A DNA stretch of 64,000 nt, from contig NZ_SDQE01000002.1 of NCBI RefSeq assembly GCF_004153455.1, positions 310,001 to 374,000 on the forward strand, given 5' to 3'. The stretch's first letter is position 1. Every line of letters begins with the position of its first letter. The position numbers and the translations under genes are program-made. The notes beneath the pieces are model-generated. The model saw only the letters and a list, made by a program, of their open reading frames with translations. It had not been told where the DNA came from and did not search any database. The DNA comes from Allopusillimonas ginsengisoli. Lineage in GTDB: Bacteria; Pseudomonadota; Gammaproteobacteria; Burkholderiales; Burkholderiaceae_B. Positions 8,895 through 16,856 of the stretch are shown here, one piece after another.

Positions 8895-9995
8895 TCAGGA
8901 GTTTGCCGCAGGCGCCACAGGCGCCACGACGTCGACTTCCTGACCCGCAGACACTTTCTGCAGCCCCGAGGTCACCACAAGGTCTCCCGCCTTCAACCCG
9001 TCGAGTACCTCTACCCTACCCGCCTGGCGCAAGCCGATGCGAACCACGACGCGTTCGACAACCCCTTGATTGACGCGGTATACATACTGCTCATCGCCCG
9101 AGGGCGCCAGCGCCGTTTCCGGAACCACCAAGGTGTGGTCATCGGCAAACTGCAGGCGCACCCGCGCAAACATGCCTGGGCGCAGGGTAGCATCCGCATT
9201 CGGTACATTGGCACGCAACAGGATGGAACGCCCGCCGACATCGACGAGCGGGCTGATGGCCCCGACCTCGCCCTGGCGCACCGCGTTGGGCAGCGCATCA
9301 AAGCTGAGCGTCAGTTGCTGGCCAACTTTGACCTGCCCGAAGTATTGCTCGGGAATGCGGAAATCCACCTTGAGCGGATCAATGGATTCGATCGGTACAA
9401 GATCGCTGCCCGGACTGACATAGTCGCCGACAGACACGTTGCGCAAGCCGATCAGGCCATCAAAGGGCGACACAATAACGGTTTTGTCCAGATGGGCCCG
9501 GGCGAGCGCGGCAGCGGCCTGCTGTACCTTGAATTGGCTGGCCGCTTCGTCGCGCGCCTGCTTGCTGATAAACCCCTGCTTGGTCAACGCTTGCGCGCGC
9601 TTGTACTGGCTGCTGGCCAGACTGAGATTGGCTTGCGCTTGCTGCAGTTCGGCCCGCACCACGCTGTCGTCCAAGCGCACCAGCACTTGGCCTTTGTCGA
9701 CCCGCCCGCCTTCCTGAAAGTTGAGTTCCGAAATGCGGCCGCTCACTTCTGAACGCAACATGACGGAATTCTCGGAGCGCAGGCTTCCGACGGCAGAAAT
9801 ACTGCGCGGCAGGGTCACGGCTTCGACCGTAACGGCCTCGACACGTGACTTTACGGGCTCGTCAGCGGCAGTATTCGGAACGGCTGCAGATTGCTGCGCT
9901 GCGGGACGCCGGTCGCCCAGCCACTGCGCACCATAGGCGCCCAAAGCAACGCCCGCCACAAGCATTAAGACAAAACCCCAAGCCGAGCGCGTCAT
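8895..9995 (-). CDS. RND efflux periplasmic adaptor (membrane fusion protein)
   Basis: 366 residues. An N-terminal membrane anchor (about 5-25) has no lipobox cysteine. Then come the barrel-sandwich half-motif (L-R-S-E-V-S-G-R-I-S-E-L-N-F-Q-E-G), a coiled-coil hairpin rich in Ala/Gln (about 110-165), the second half-motif (V-S-P-F-D-G-L-I-G-L-R-N-V-S-V-G-D-Y-V) and a beta-barrel and membrane-proximal domain (about 200-350). It bridges the RND pump and an outer-membrane channel. It is the first gene of the two-gene operon; the promoter should lie in 9996-10196. No regulator gene is adjacent. Confidence 0.93.
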   Translation of the reverse strand: MTRSAWGFVLMLVAGVALGAYGAQWLGDRRPAAQQSAAVPNTAADEPVKSRVEAVTVEAVTLPRSISAVGSLRSENSVMLRSEVSGRISELNFQEGGRVDKGQVLVRLDDSVVRAELQQAQANLSLASSQYKRAQALTKQGFISKQARDEAASQFKVQQAAAALARAHLDKTVIVSPFDGLIGLRNVSVGDYVSPGSDLVPIESIDPLKVDFRIPEQYFGQVKVGQQLTLSFDALPNAVRQGEVGAISPLVDVGGRSILLRANVPNADATLRPGMFARVRLQFADDHTLVVPETALAPSGDEQYVYRVNQGVVERVVVRIGLRQAGRVEVLDGLKAGDLVVTSGLQKVSAGQEVDVVAPVAPAANS

Positions 9996-10196
9996 TCAGG
10001 CCTCTACTCTTGGCGTGCCGGCCGGAACACAGCCCGATCCGAAAACAAATACGGAAATCATCATGAACAACGCTACTCAGAACACAAACAGTAGAAATAA
10101 GGGATGCGCAGGGAATTTGTTCCCCGAGATGGATATGCTGACAAATTGGGCACCCCCGCGATACAGGAGGTGACTTTAGCATTAGTTATCAAAACA

Positions 10197-10667
10197 TTAC
10201 ATGGTTTTATTCGGAGAAACATCCCGTACCAACGCCACCCCCAGGTTGGCGAGCTCATCGGCCCGTTCGTTTCCTGGGTCACCTGCATGGCCACGCACCC
10301 AACGCCAAGTCACCGTATGCTGTCCGACCAGTTCATCGAGTTCCTGCCAAAGGTCGGCGTTCTTGACAGGCTTCTTATCGGCGGTGCGCCACCCGCGACG
10401 CTTCCAGTTGACCAGCCATTCGTTCATGCCTTTCTGTACATACTGAGAGTCTGTATGTACGACGACATCGCAGCGACGCTTGAGGGCTCGAAGCGCCTGA
10501 ATGACCGCCATGAGTTCCATGCGGTTGTTCGTCGTCGCGAGCTCGCCTCCGTACAGGTCTTTTTCGTGGCGCCCCTGACGCAGCAATGCCCCCCAGCCCC
10601 CAACACCCGGATTGCCCTTGCAGGCGCCATCCGTCCAGATTTCTACCTGACTGCTATTTATTGCCAT
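10197..10667 (-). CDS. rnhA: Ribonuclease HI
   Basis: 156 residues, full length for bacterial RNase HI, which cuts the RNA strand of RNA-DNA hybrids (R-loops, Okazaki primers). The catalytic acids are visible: D13 (W-T-D-G-A-C), E51 (N-R-M-E-L), D73 (H-T-D-S-Q-Y) and D137 (E-R-A-D-E-L), plus H127 in the flexible loop. The basic W-K-R-R-G-W-R handle binds substrate. Its start overlaps the 3' end of the methyltransferase gene by 10 nt, so the two are co-expressed. The gene order methyltransferase-rnhA beside gloB is like E. coli yafS-rnhA. Confidence 0.97.
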   Translation of the reverse strand: MAINSSQVEIWTDGACKGNPGVGGWGALLRQGRHEKDLYGGELATTNNRMELMAVIQALRALKRRCDVVVHTDSQYVQKGMNEWLVNWKRRGWRTADKKPVKNADLWQELDELVGQHTVTWRWVRGHAGDPGNERADELANLGVALVRDVSPNKTM

Positions 10668-11434
10668 TTTTCCTGCCGTTCACGCGCCACATGCTGACGC
10701 CCCGTGACGACCGCCTGTCGTCGCATCCGCTTTTTGGCCTTTTTCCAGTTGGGCCCCACCAGCCTCATACCCGCCACCCGCTTTATAGCAGACACGACAT
10801 AAACCGCCCCGCAAACAGGCCACCAGCGGTCTCCTGCCTTGTCCATGAAAGCCCAGCGATCCAGCCACACCTGATCGTTGCAGGCCGGACGATAGCACCC
10901 GAAGCGACCACGATCGAGTTCAAATGACAGAAGTTTGAACCAATCTTTGATACGGGGCAGCGAAACCTGCAAATGGGCCGGCACGGGCAGCAAGGGATCC
11001 AGCCCCGGCGTCCGGTCGCTCAGCCCCCAGAGACTCCAGGGATTGAACCCCGTAATCACCACCCGGCCTTCGGGCATGAGCACGCGTTCTGCCTCGCGCA
11101 GTACTTGGTGCGGATCCGATGAGCATTCCAGCACATGCGGAAGAACCAGCAGGTCTATACTTTGGGATTCGAACGGCAAGCTTTCGGGTTCGATCACCAT
11201 CGTGGCGCCAAGTTCCGCAGCCTGAGGGTATTCGATATGTGTGCGCCCCTTGTAGGGGATGCGATTCGCCTGTAGCAAATCCCAATGCGGCAGACCCACT
11301 TGTATGGCATGATACCCAAACACATTGCTGACAATCGTGTCCACCTGCTTTTGCTCCCAGCCACGCACATACCTGCCAGGCGGCGTTTCCAGCCATTCGG
11401 CCAGGTCCAGAATAATGGGTTGGTCTGCAGACAC
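10658..11434 (-). CDS. Class I SAM-dependent methyltransferase, YafS-like
   Basis: 258 residues. The region [16 protein letters not shown], then [21 protein letters not shown], matches motifs II-III of Rossmann-fold methyltransferases. The glycine-rich SAM motif I is degenerate here (F-G-Y-H-A-I-Q-V-G), as in the YafS group. It is divergent from gloB (14 bp between start codons) and overlaps rnhA. The substrate of this family is unknown, so the call rests on fold plus the conserved gloB-yafS-rnhA neighbourhood. Confidence 0.85.
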   Translation of the reverse strand: MSADQPIILDLAEWLETPPGRYVRGWEQKQVDTIVSNVFGYHAIQVGLPHWDLLQANRIPYKGRTHIEYPQAAELGATMVIEPESLPFESQSIDLLVLPHVLECSSDPHQVLREAERVLMPEGRVVITGFNPWSLWGLSDRTPGLDPLLPVPAHLQVSLPRIKDWFKLLSFELDRGRFGCYRPACNDQVWLDRWAFMDKAGDRWWPVCGAVYVVSAIKRVAGMRLVGPNWKKAKKRMRRQAVVTGRQHVARERQEKWQ

Positions 11435-11448
11435 TATTACTCCTGCTC

Positions 11449-12246
11449 ATGAACAATACCGACGTAAATACCGAATTGCTTCCTATCCCCGCATTTACAG
11501 ATAACTACATCTGGATGATACGCAAAGGAGAACACGCCGTGGTGGTGGATCCCGGCCAGGCAGCGCCTGTTCTCGAGATGCTGCGCACGCGCGGGCTGAC
11601 ACTGGACGCCATTTTACTCACTCATCATCACGGGGATCATGTCGGCGGGGTGCTGGAGCTGCTGCAGCACTATCAGGCCACTGTATACGGGCCCGCCAGC
11701 GAACGCCTGCCCGCGTGCGATCATCGTTTGAGCGAAAATGATACGGTACAATTGCCCAGCGTTGGCCTGCAGCTCACGGTGCTGGACGTTCCCGGCCACA
11801 CTGCGGGCCATATCGCTTACCATGGCCAGCTCAACGGTTTTCCTCCTGTGCTGTTCTGTGGAGATACGCTTTTTGCGGGCGGCTGCGGCCGCCTCTTCGA
11901 GGGCACACCTGCACAAATGGTGGATTCTCTGGGTAAACTAAGCGCTTTATCGCCTGAGACCCTGGTTTGCTGTGCCCACGAATACACGCTGTCCAATCTA
12001 CGTTGGGCGCTACAGGTCGAACCCGGCAACACTGCGCTGCAACAAAGATGGGAGCGCGCCTCGCAGCTCAGGGCGCAAGGAATGCCAACCCTGCCGTCAA
12101 CGATAGAGTCAGAACTTAACACCAATCCGTTTATCAGAACCCAGCAAGCAGACGTCGTACAGGCCGCCTCCCGTCATGCTGGCGAGGCGCTGAGCAACTC
12201 CATCGATGTATTCGCCGGCTTGCGAGAATGGAAGAACAATTTTTAA
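11449..12246 (+). CDS. gloB: Hydroxyacylglutathione hydrolase (glyoxalase II)
   Basis: 265 residues of the metallo-beta-lactamase fold. The metal motif T-H-H-H-G-D-H spans 58-64 (ligands H59, H61, D63, H64). Later ligands lie in G-H-T-A-G-H and F-C-G-D-T-L-F-A-G-G-C-G-R-L-F-E-G, with C-C-A-H-E-Y-T downstream. The enzyme hydrolyses S-lactoylglutathione to lactate and glutathione, finishing methylglyoxal detoxification. It starts 14 bp from the divergent methyltransferase and is 10 bp upstream of mltD, forming a gloB-mltD transcription unit. Confidence 0.97.
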   Translation: MNNTDVNTELLPIPAFTDNYIWMIRKGEHAVVVDPGQAAPVLEMLRTRGLTLDAILLTHHHGDHVGGVLELLQHYQATVYGPASERLPACDHRLSENDTVQLPSVGLQLTVLDVPGHTAGHIAYHGQLNGFPPVLFCGDTLFAGGCGRLFEGTPAQMVDSLGKLSALSPETLVCCAHEYTLSNLRWALQVEPGNTALQQRWERASQLRAQGMPTLPSTIESELNTNPFIRTQQADVVQAASRHAGEALSNSIDVFAGLREWKNNF

Positions 12247-12256
12247 TGAACTGCCC

Positions 12257-13639
12257 ATGACTTGCTTGCGACTATTCCTCCTGCTTATCGTAGCAGCGCT
12301 GGCCGGTTGCGCCACGCAACAACAACCCAAGAACCCTTACGCCCCCACCCCCAAGGCGTATTCGGCTGCGGAAACCTCCCGCACCATAGACCTTACCCAT
12401 CCTCCCCGCGACATGTGGGACCGCGTCCGCCGCGGCTTTGCCATCCCCAATCTTCATACCGATCTGACCGATCACTGGACCAACTATTACGCTTCCCACC
12501 CCGAAGCCGTCCAGCGTATGAGCGAGCGCGCGGGCAAGTATTTGTATTACATTGTCGACGAACTCAACCGCCGTGGCTTGCCGACAGAGCTGGCGCTGTT
12601 GCCTTTCGTCGAAAGCGCCTACAACCCCACGGCGCTGTCTCGCTCCAAGGCATCGGGCCTCTGGCAGTTCATTCCGAGCACTGGGCGACACTTCAATCTG
12701 GAGCAGGACTGGTGGCGCGACGAGCGTCGCGATCCCGTCGCCTCCACGCAGGCAGCGCTCGACTATCTTGCTTATCTGTACGACTTCCAGGGCGACTGGT
12801 ATCTGGCGCTGGCGTCCTATAACTGGGGCGAAGGCGCGGTCAAGCGCGCTATGGAAAAGAACGCGATGGCCGGCAATCCGACAGACTATCTGTCGCTATC
12901 GATGCCCGACGAAACCCGCAATTATGTGCCCAAGCTGCAAGCCATCAAAAATATCATTGCGGATCCCGCCCGATACGGCATTGCCCTGCCAGAGGTGAAC
13001 AACGAGCCCTATTTTGCGGTGGTCGAGAAAAATAGCGATATCGACCTCGAACTGGCTGCGCAGCTGGCAGAAATGCCGCTTGACGAATTCAAGTTGCTGA
13101 ATGCGTCTTTCAATCGGCCCATTATTCTTGCCGCACACAATCCCGCGTTGTTGCTGCCCACAGACCGCGTCGACATTTTCAACGCGAATCTGGCCGCCTA
13201 CAAGGGCAGGCTCAGTTCCTGGGAGGTGTACAAGAGCAAAAAGGGCGAGTCCTATGATGCCATTGCCAAGCGCCATGGCATCAGTGTCGCCACGCTGCGC
13301 AATGTCAACGGTATCAGCAGGAAGCAGAGCCGCGCGCTCGCCCAGACCCTGCTCATACCTGCCACAGGCAGCAAGTCGGCCCCCACTGGCGGCATTGTCC
13401 TGGCATCGCTCGAACAGCCCGATGTTGCCGCGCCAAGCCGCCGCAAGGGAGATGTCAAGATTCTTCGGCGCCAGGCTAATGTACGCACGCATACGGTCAG
13501 GAACGGCGACACGCTGTACGCGCTGGCCAAACGGTACAAGACATCCGTTACGGAGCTGCGCAAGCTGAACAACCTGAAAGGCAACAGTATCTCCAAGGGC
13601 AAGCAGTTGCGTATTCCGGGAACGCAGATACGCGGCTAG
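12257..13639 (+). CDS. mltD: Membrane-bound lytic murein transglycosylase D (lipoprotein)
   Basis: About 460 residues from the ATG at 12257. This start is preferred because it gives a lipoprotein signal (L-L-L-I-V-A-A-L-A-G-C); an in-frame ATG at 12206 lies inside gloB. An SLT domain (about 95-240) carries the family-1 motif with the catalytic Glu in P-F-V-E-S-A-Y-N-P and downstream A-S-G-L-W-Q-F-I-P. Two LysM domains follow (about 320-365, Y-K-S-K-K-G-E-S-Y-D-A-I-A, and 415-458, H-T-V-R-N-G-D-T-L-Y-A-L-A). It cleaves peptidoglycan between MurNAc and GlcNAc, leaving 1,6-anhydro ends, and is held at the outer membrane. Confidence 0.95.
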   Translation: MTCLRLFLLLIVAALAGCATQQQPKNPYAPTPKAYSAAETSRTIDLTHPPRDMWDRVRRGFAIPNLHTDLTDHWTNYYASHPEAVQRMSERAGKYLYYIVDELNRRGLPTELALLPFVESAYNPTALSRSKASGLWQFIPSTGRHFNLEQDWWRDERRDPVASTQAALDYLAYLYDFQGDWYLALASYNWGEGAVKRAMEKNAMAGNPTDYLSLSMPDETRNYVPKLQAIKNIIADPARYGIALPEVNNEPYFAVVEKNSDIDLELAAQLAEMPLDEFKLLNASFNRPIILAAHNPALLLPTDRVDIFNANLAAYKGRLSSWEVYKSKKGESYDAIAKRHGISVATLRNVNGISRKQSRALAQTLLIPATGSKSAPTGGIVLASLEQPDVAAPSRRKGDVKILRRQANVRTHTVRNGDTLYALAKRYKTSVTELRKLNNLKGNSISKGKQLRIPGTQIRG

Positions 13640-13688
13640 CGCTGCCTTATTCATATAATCCATCCCTTTAGCTATCAAGGATCAACAT

Positions 13689-14471
13689 ATGGGCTTCCTG
13701 GAAGGCAAACGCATTCTGGTCACCGGGGTCATATCCAACCGTTCAATTGCCTATGGCATTGCCAACGCTTGCCGGCAGCAGGGCGCGGAACTGGCCTTTA
13801 CCTATGTCGGCGACCGTTTCAAGGATCGCGTTTCCGAGTTCGCAGCGCAATTGGGCAGCGACATCGTGATCCCCTGCGACGTCGCTGACGATGCGCAGAT
13901 TAACGGCGCAATGGATGCGTTGGCTGCGCGGTGGGACGGGCTGGATGGTTTGGTGCATTCCATCGGTTTTGCGCCGCGCGAGGCGATTGCAGGGGATTTT
14001 CTCGAGGGGATGTCGCGCGAGGGTTTTCGTATTGCGCACGATATTTCGGCCTACAGTTTTCCGGCGCTGGCCAAGGCTGCGCTGCCGCTGCTCAAGGGCC
14101 GCAACAGTAGTTTGCTGACGCTTACGTATCTCGGCGCAGAAAAGGCGATTCCCAATTACAACACGATGGGATTGGCGAAGGCCTCGCTAGAGGCGAGCGT
14201 TCGTTATCTGGCGTCGGCACTGGGCCCGCTGGGGATCCGCGCCAATGGTATTTCGGCCGGGCCGATCAAGACGCTGGCGGCCAGCGGCATAAAGGATTTT
14301 TCCACGATTCTCAAGTATGTGGAGTCGCATGCGCCTTTGCGCCGAAATGTAACGATTGAGGATGTGGGAAATGTTGCTGCTTTCCTGATGTCGGATCTTG
14401 CCGCGGGGGTTACCGGGGAGATTACGCATGTGGATGGCGGGTTTTCTACGGTTGTGCCGGGGATGGCGTAA
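13689..14471 (+). CDS. fabI: Enoyl-[acyl-carrier-protein] reductase (NADH), FabI
   Basis: 260 residues, an SDR-fold enzyme for the last reduction step of fatty acid elongation. The FabI-type cofactor motif [15 protein letters not shown] is at 11-25. The active site Y147, Y157, K164 sits in [26 protein letters not shown] at 90-96 lines the triclosan/diazaborine site. It follows mltD by 49 bp with its own ribosome site (AAGGAT). Immediately after the stop a palindromic repeat element begins, which may end the transcript. Confidence 0.97.
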   Translation: MGFLEGKRILVTGVISNRSIAYGIANACRQQGAELAFTYVGDRFKDRVSEFAAQLGSDIVIPCDVADDAQINGAMDALAARWDGLDGLVHSIGFAPREAIAGDFLEGMSREGFRIAHDISAYSFPALAKAALPLLKGRNSSLLTLTYLGAEKAIPNYNTMGLAKASLEASVRYLASALGPLGIRANGISAGPIKTLAASGIKDFSTILKYVESHAPLRRNVTIEDVGNVAAFLMSDLAAGVTGEITHVDGGFSTVVPGMA

Positions 14472-14472
14472 C

Positions 14473-14648
14473 GGGTTCTTTTGACGGTCGGACAGTCCCT
14501 TGCCCGCCTTCCGGCACAACTTCGCCGGTTCGGCGCCCCTGCGCCGAACACCGCATCGGCTTGCTCGTCCGGGCCCTTCGGCCCTCCCTTCGCTTACGCC
14601 TTGCTCGGCTCAGATCGTGCCTGCAGGCGGGCAAGGGACTGTCCGACC
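14473..14648 (+). repeat. Palindromic repeat element, copy A
   Basis: A roughly 165-bp element bounded by perfect 23-bp inverted repeats at 14486-14508 and 14626-14648 (GGTCGGACAGTCCCTTGCCC/GGGCAAGGGACTGTCCGACC core), preceded by GGTTCTTTTGAC. The interior includes an imperfect hairpin (GGTTCGGCGCCCCTGCGCCGAAC). Copy B lies inverted at 15580-15741; degenerate copies C and D follow. It starts just after fabI. Confidence 0.8.
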
Positions 14649-14740
14649 TACATTGAATTGATGCGTCACGTCGCTGGCACGGTCAGGGTGCTTGGCCTTT
14701 TTGCGCGATGGATTGTCTGTGCCAAAGAGCTCTTGCGCTT

Positions 14741-14776
14741 GTGCGTGCCGGCCCCCCTATCAGGGCCGGCACGCAC
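14741..14776. repeat. Perfect 14-bp hairpin, left partner
   Basis: Arms 14741-14754 (GTGCGTGCCGGCCC) and 14763-14776 are exact reverse complements around the 8-nt loop CCCTATCA. It is followed by no T-run, so it is a weak rho-independent terminator. The flank 14720-14740 matches, inverted, the flank of the right partner at 15451-15486, whose stem has a different sequence. Confidence 0.8.
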
Positions 14777-14960
14777 GTCGGGGAAGTGGTTTGCGAAAGG
14801 GGGCAAAAAAGCAGAGAGCAGAGAAAGGGTGCAACATAGAGAAAGGGCCGCGCGGCAGGGAGGGCGCTTGCCCGTCTATGATGGCTGATACGTCCGATAC
14901 TTCTTATCTGGCGCGTCCGTGACACGAGACGCCGACAAAACATGCGCGCGAGTGATGTCA
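14777..14960. other. Intergenic spacer, no gene seen
   Basis: Purine-rich, GC-rich sequence between the left hairpin and the IS256-type remnant. Several short frames cross it, none with a recognisable domain or a good ribosome site. Confidence 0.4.
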
Positions 14961-15160
14961 ATTGCCATCGAGCGCGTCAGTGCGCAGTTGCGCAAGATCA
15001 TCAAGACGCGCGGACAGTTCCCCACCGATGAGGCTGCCCAAAGCTGCTGTGGCTGGCGATCCGAAGCATCACCATCAAATGGGGCTGCGCCATCCATTAT
15101 TGGATCGCAGCAATACAGCAATCTGCTATCCTGTACGAGGATCGATTCACGCAGACATAT
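14961..15160 (+). pseudogene. IS256-family (mutator) transposase, 3' remnant with frameshift
   Basis: The C-terminal signature of IS256-type transposases is readable in two frames: I-A-I-E-R-V-S-A-Q-L-R-K-I-I-K-T-R-G-Q-F, then P-T-D-E-A-A, a frame change at about 15039, then K-L-L-W-L-A-I-R-S-I-T-I-K-W and A-A-I-Q-Q-S-A-I-L-Y-E-D-R-F-T. The catalytic DDE part of the gene is absent, so it is an inactive scar. It lies in the middle of the inverted repeat formed by units A and B. Confidence 0.8.
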
Positions 15161-15450
15161 CGCTACGCGGATCCACAGTCACAAGAAAAGCAGGCAGATC
15201 ATGATCTATTTAAACTGCCTGAACACAAATATTCTGACACTCCCCAATCCTTCCTAAAGCGCGGCCCGGAGCGTGTCCGACATGCTGTGCTCCGGCCTAT
15301 GGCTGTCTTGAAGGAGCAAGCTCCGCCAGACGCAGCCAGTGAAAGAGGCACAAGCATTGCCGACACGGCCCGCACGGAATACATGCGCGCCACGCACAGC
15401 TCAACCGCTCCCCCCCCCCCGACAAACCTCTCATCAACCACGACTCCGAC
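15161..15450. other. Intergenic stretch with an 11-C run
   Basis: No gene is supported. The in-frame extension of the IS256 remnant continues here without recognisable similarity. A homopolymer of 11 C lies at 15410-15420. Confidence 0.4.
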
Positions 15451-15486
15451 GTGATCATGGGCCCTGATAGGGGGGCCCATGATCAC
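15451..15486. repeat. Perfect 14-bp hairpin, right partner
   Basis: Arms 15451-15464 (GTGATCATGGGCCC) and 15473-15486 are exact reverse complements around the 8-nt loop TGATAGGG, which is the complement of the left partner's loop. The adjoining AAGCGCAAGAGCTCTTTGGC (from 15487) is the reverse complement of the left partner's flank. Confidence 0.8.
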
Positions 15487-15579
15487 AAGCGCAAGAGCTC
15501 TTTGGCATTAACAGGTCATCACGCAAAAAGGCCAAGCACCCTGACCGACCCAGCGACGGTGCAAAATAAGCCAGTGCAG

Positions 15580-15741
15580 GGCGGACCGTCTCTTGCCCGC
15601 CTGCAGGCACGATCTGAGCCGAGCGAGGCGCAGGCGAAGGGAGGGCCGAAGGGCCCGGACGAGCGAGCCGATGCGGTGTTCGGCGCGTGGGCGCCGAACC
15701 GGCGAAGTTGTGCCGGAAGGCGGGCAAGAGACGGGCCGACC
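15580..15741 (-). repeat. Palindromic repeat element, copy B (inverted relative to A)
   Basis: Same element as copy A, opposite orientation. Terminal repeats are 15580-15601 and 15719-15741. The inner TIR step differs from A (GTCTC/GAGAC instead of GTCCC/GGGAC) but is changed on both arms, so pairing is kept. It is followed by GTC and a run of A. With the hairpin at 15451-15486 it forms a unit of about 290 bp that mirrors 14486-14776. Confidence 0.8.
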
Positions 15742-15758
15742 GTCAAAAAAACCCAAGC

Positions 15759-15899
15759 CACACCTGAACAGGCGAACCACACGAAGAGAGGGTCGAAAGC
15801 CCCGAACAAGCAAGCCAATGCGGTGTTCAGCGCAAGGGGGCCGAACCGGCGAAGTTGTGCCGGAAGGCGGGCAAGAGATGGGCCGACCGTCAAAAAAAC
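15759..15899 (-). repeat. Degenerate repeat copy C (one terminal repeat)
   Basis: Aligns with the fabI-distal part of copy B: A-A-T-G-C-G-G-T-G-T-T-C-A-G-C-G-C, then the GAACCGGCGAAGTTGTGCCG core, then GGCGGGCAAGAGATGGGCCG and CCGTCAAAAAAACC. The opposite terminal repeat is missing and is replaced by a segment starting CACACCTGAACA that is shared with copy D. Confidence 0.7.
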
Positions 15900-15915
15900 C
15901 GGAGAAGAACCGCAT

Positions 15916-16060
15916 CCACACCTGAACAAAGCGAACCCAGACGAAGAGAACGCCGAAGGCTCAGGCAAACACGCCAATGCGGTATTCAGCACATGAGCGC
16001 CGAACCAACTCAGCTTGTGCCGAAAGGAACGTGGGGAACGGGCCGACCGTCAAAAGAAAA
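15916..16060 (-). repeat. Degenerate repeat copy D
   Basis: The most diverged copy, in tandem with C. It shares the CACACCTGAACA start, a CCAATGCGGTATTCAGC core and the GGGCCGACCGTCAAAA end, but its terminal repeat is eroded (CGAAAGGAACGTGGGGAACG). It ends about 50 bp from the stop codon of the GST-like gene. Confidence 0.65.
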
Positions 16061-16112
16061 GACCCGCCGCCAAAAGCAATACCAGAGGCACTCTTGCCGC
16101 CACAACACCACT

Positions 16113-16856
16113 TTAATCCAGCGCCGGAAAAAACGTTGGCGGGTCACCCTCGCGCCACTGGGGAAACTTGGGCATGACCGCAGCGAAAAGATCGCTGCTC
16201 TTCCAAGCATCCAGCCACTCCTGCAAACGCGGCCACGGCTGGGCCGCGAACCATGCCATATCAACGTGAGCATACTGCCTGATAAACGGCAGGATGGCCA
16301 TGTCCGCGAGTGCGGGGCGCGTACCGAACAGAAAACCGGATTCCAGTTTCGCATCAAGCGCTGACAGCCATTCAGCCGCCTGCTCCCGCTGATCCCGGGC
16401 AAAAGCGCTGGCCGCCTCGTCGTCCTCAAACTCCGCATGGCGCTGAGGGTATTTATAACGATCCAACTGACGCTTGAAGGCACCATCGCACTGTGCAATG
16501 AGCGCCAGCATGCTGCGCAAATCGCCCCTCTCTGGGTGGAGCCAGTGATGCGGATCATCACAGGAAAGCGCCCAGCGCATGATGTCCAGGCTTTCGTCAA
16601 TAATGCGCTCTCCCCTTGCCTCGGGCAAGACCAGAACAGGTACAGTGCCCTTGGGAGAGGCCTGTAATAGCGCAGGTGGCTTGTCGCGCAGCACCACTTC
16701 TCGAACGACGCAGCGCTGCCTGCTGGCGACGATGGCAAGGCGTGCACGCATTGCGTAGGGGCAGCGCCGGAAAGAGTACAGAATCGGCACATCCTGCCTG
16801 GTCAACGGATCATGGCTTGCTGCGCCATCGCGGCCGGAATCTGGTGCCATCACCAT
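16113..16856 (-). CDS. Glutathione S-transferase family protein
   Basis: 247 residues. The N-terminal thioredoxin-like domain has the Grx-type start I-L-Y-S-F-R-R-C-P-Y-A-M-R-A-R (about 25-39), the cis-Pro segment G-T-V-P-V-L-V-L and the E-S-L-D-I-M glutathione-binding loop. A helical C-terminal domain follows (about 110-235). The Cys in C-P-Y-A-M suggests an omega-like or glutaredoxin-like thiol role rather than classical conjugation. Its ATG overlaps the trhO stop by 1 nt (TGATG), so the two are translationally coupled. Physiological substrate unknown. Confidence 0.88.
   Translation of the reverse strand: MVMAPDSGRDGAASHDPLTRQDVPILYSFRRCPYAMRARLAIVASRQRCVVREVVLRDKPPALLQASPKGTVPVLVLPEARGERIIDESLDIMRWALSCDDPHHWLHPERGDLRSMLALIAQCDGAFKRQLDRYKYPQRHAEFEDDEAASAFARDQREQAAEWLSALDAKLESGFLFGTRPALADMAILPFIRQYAHVDMAWFAAQPWPRLQEWLDAWKSSDLFAAVMPKFPQWREGDPPTFFPALD

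Noticed and set aside
7647-9752. A 701-codon open frame on the plus strand
   Set aside because: Fully antisense to the RND pump and adaptor genes, whose protein families are clear; it has low-complexity His/Arg/Gln-rich composition and no domain.
15451-15996. 181-codon frame with a repeated V-F-x-A-x-x-P-N-R-R-S-C-A-G-R-R-A-R-D motif (and the opposite-strand frames)
   Set aside because: The protein repeat is just the translation of DNA repeat copies B, C and D; all frames stay open because the repeat lacks stops, and there is no ribosome site or family match.
15759-16060. Tandem repeats that could suggest a CRISPR array
   Set aside because: Only two diverged units of about 140 bp, no short regular repeats or spacers, and no cas genes.
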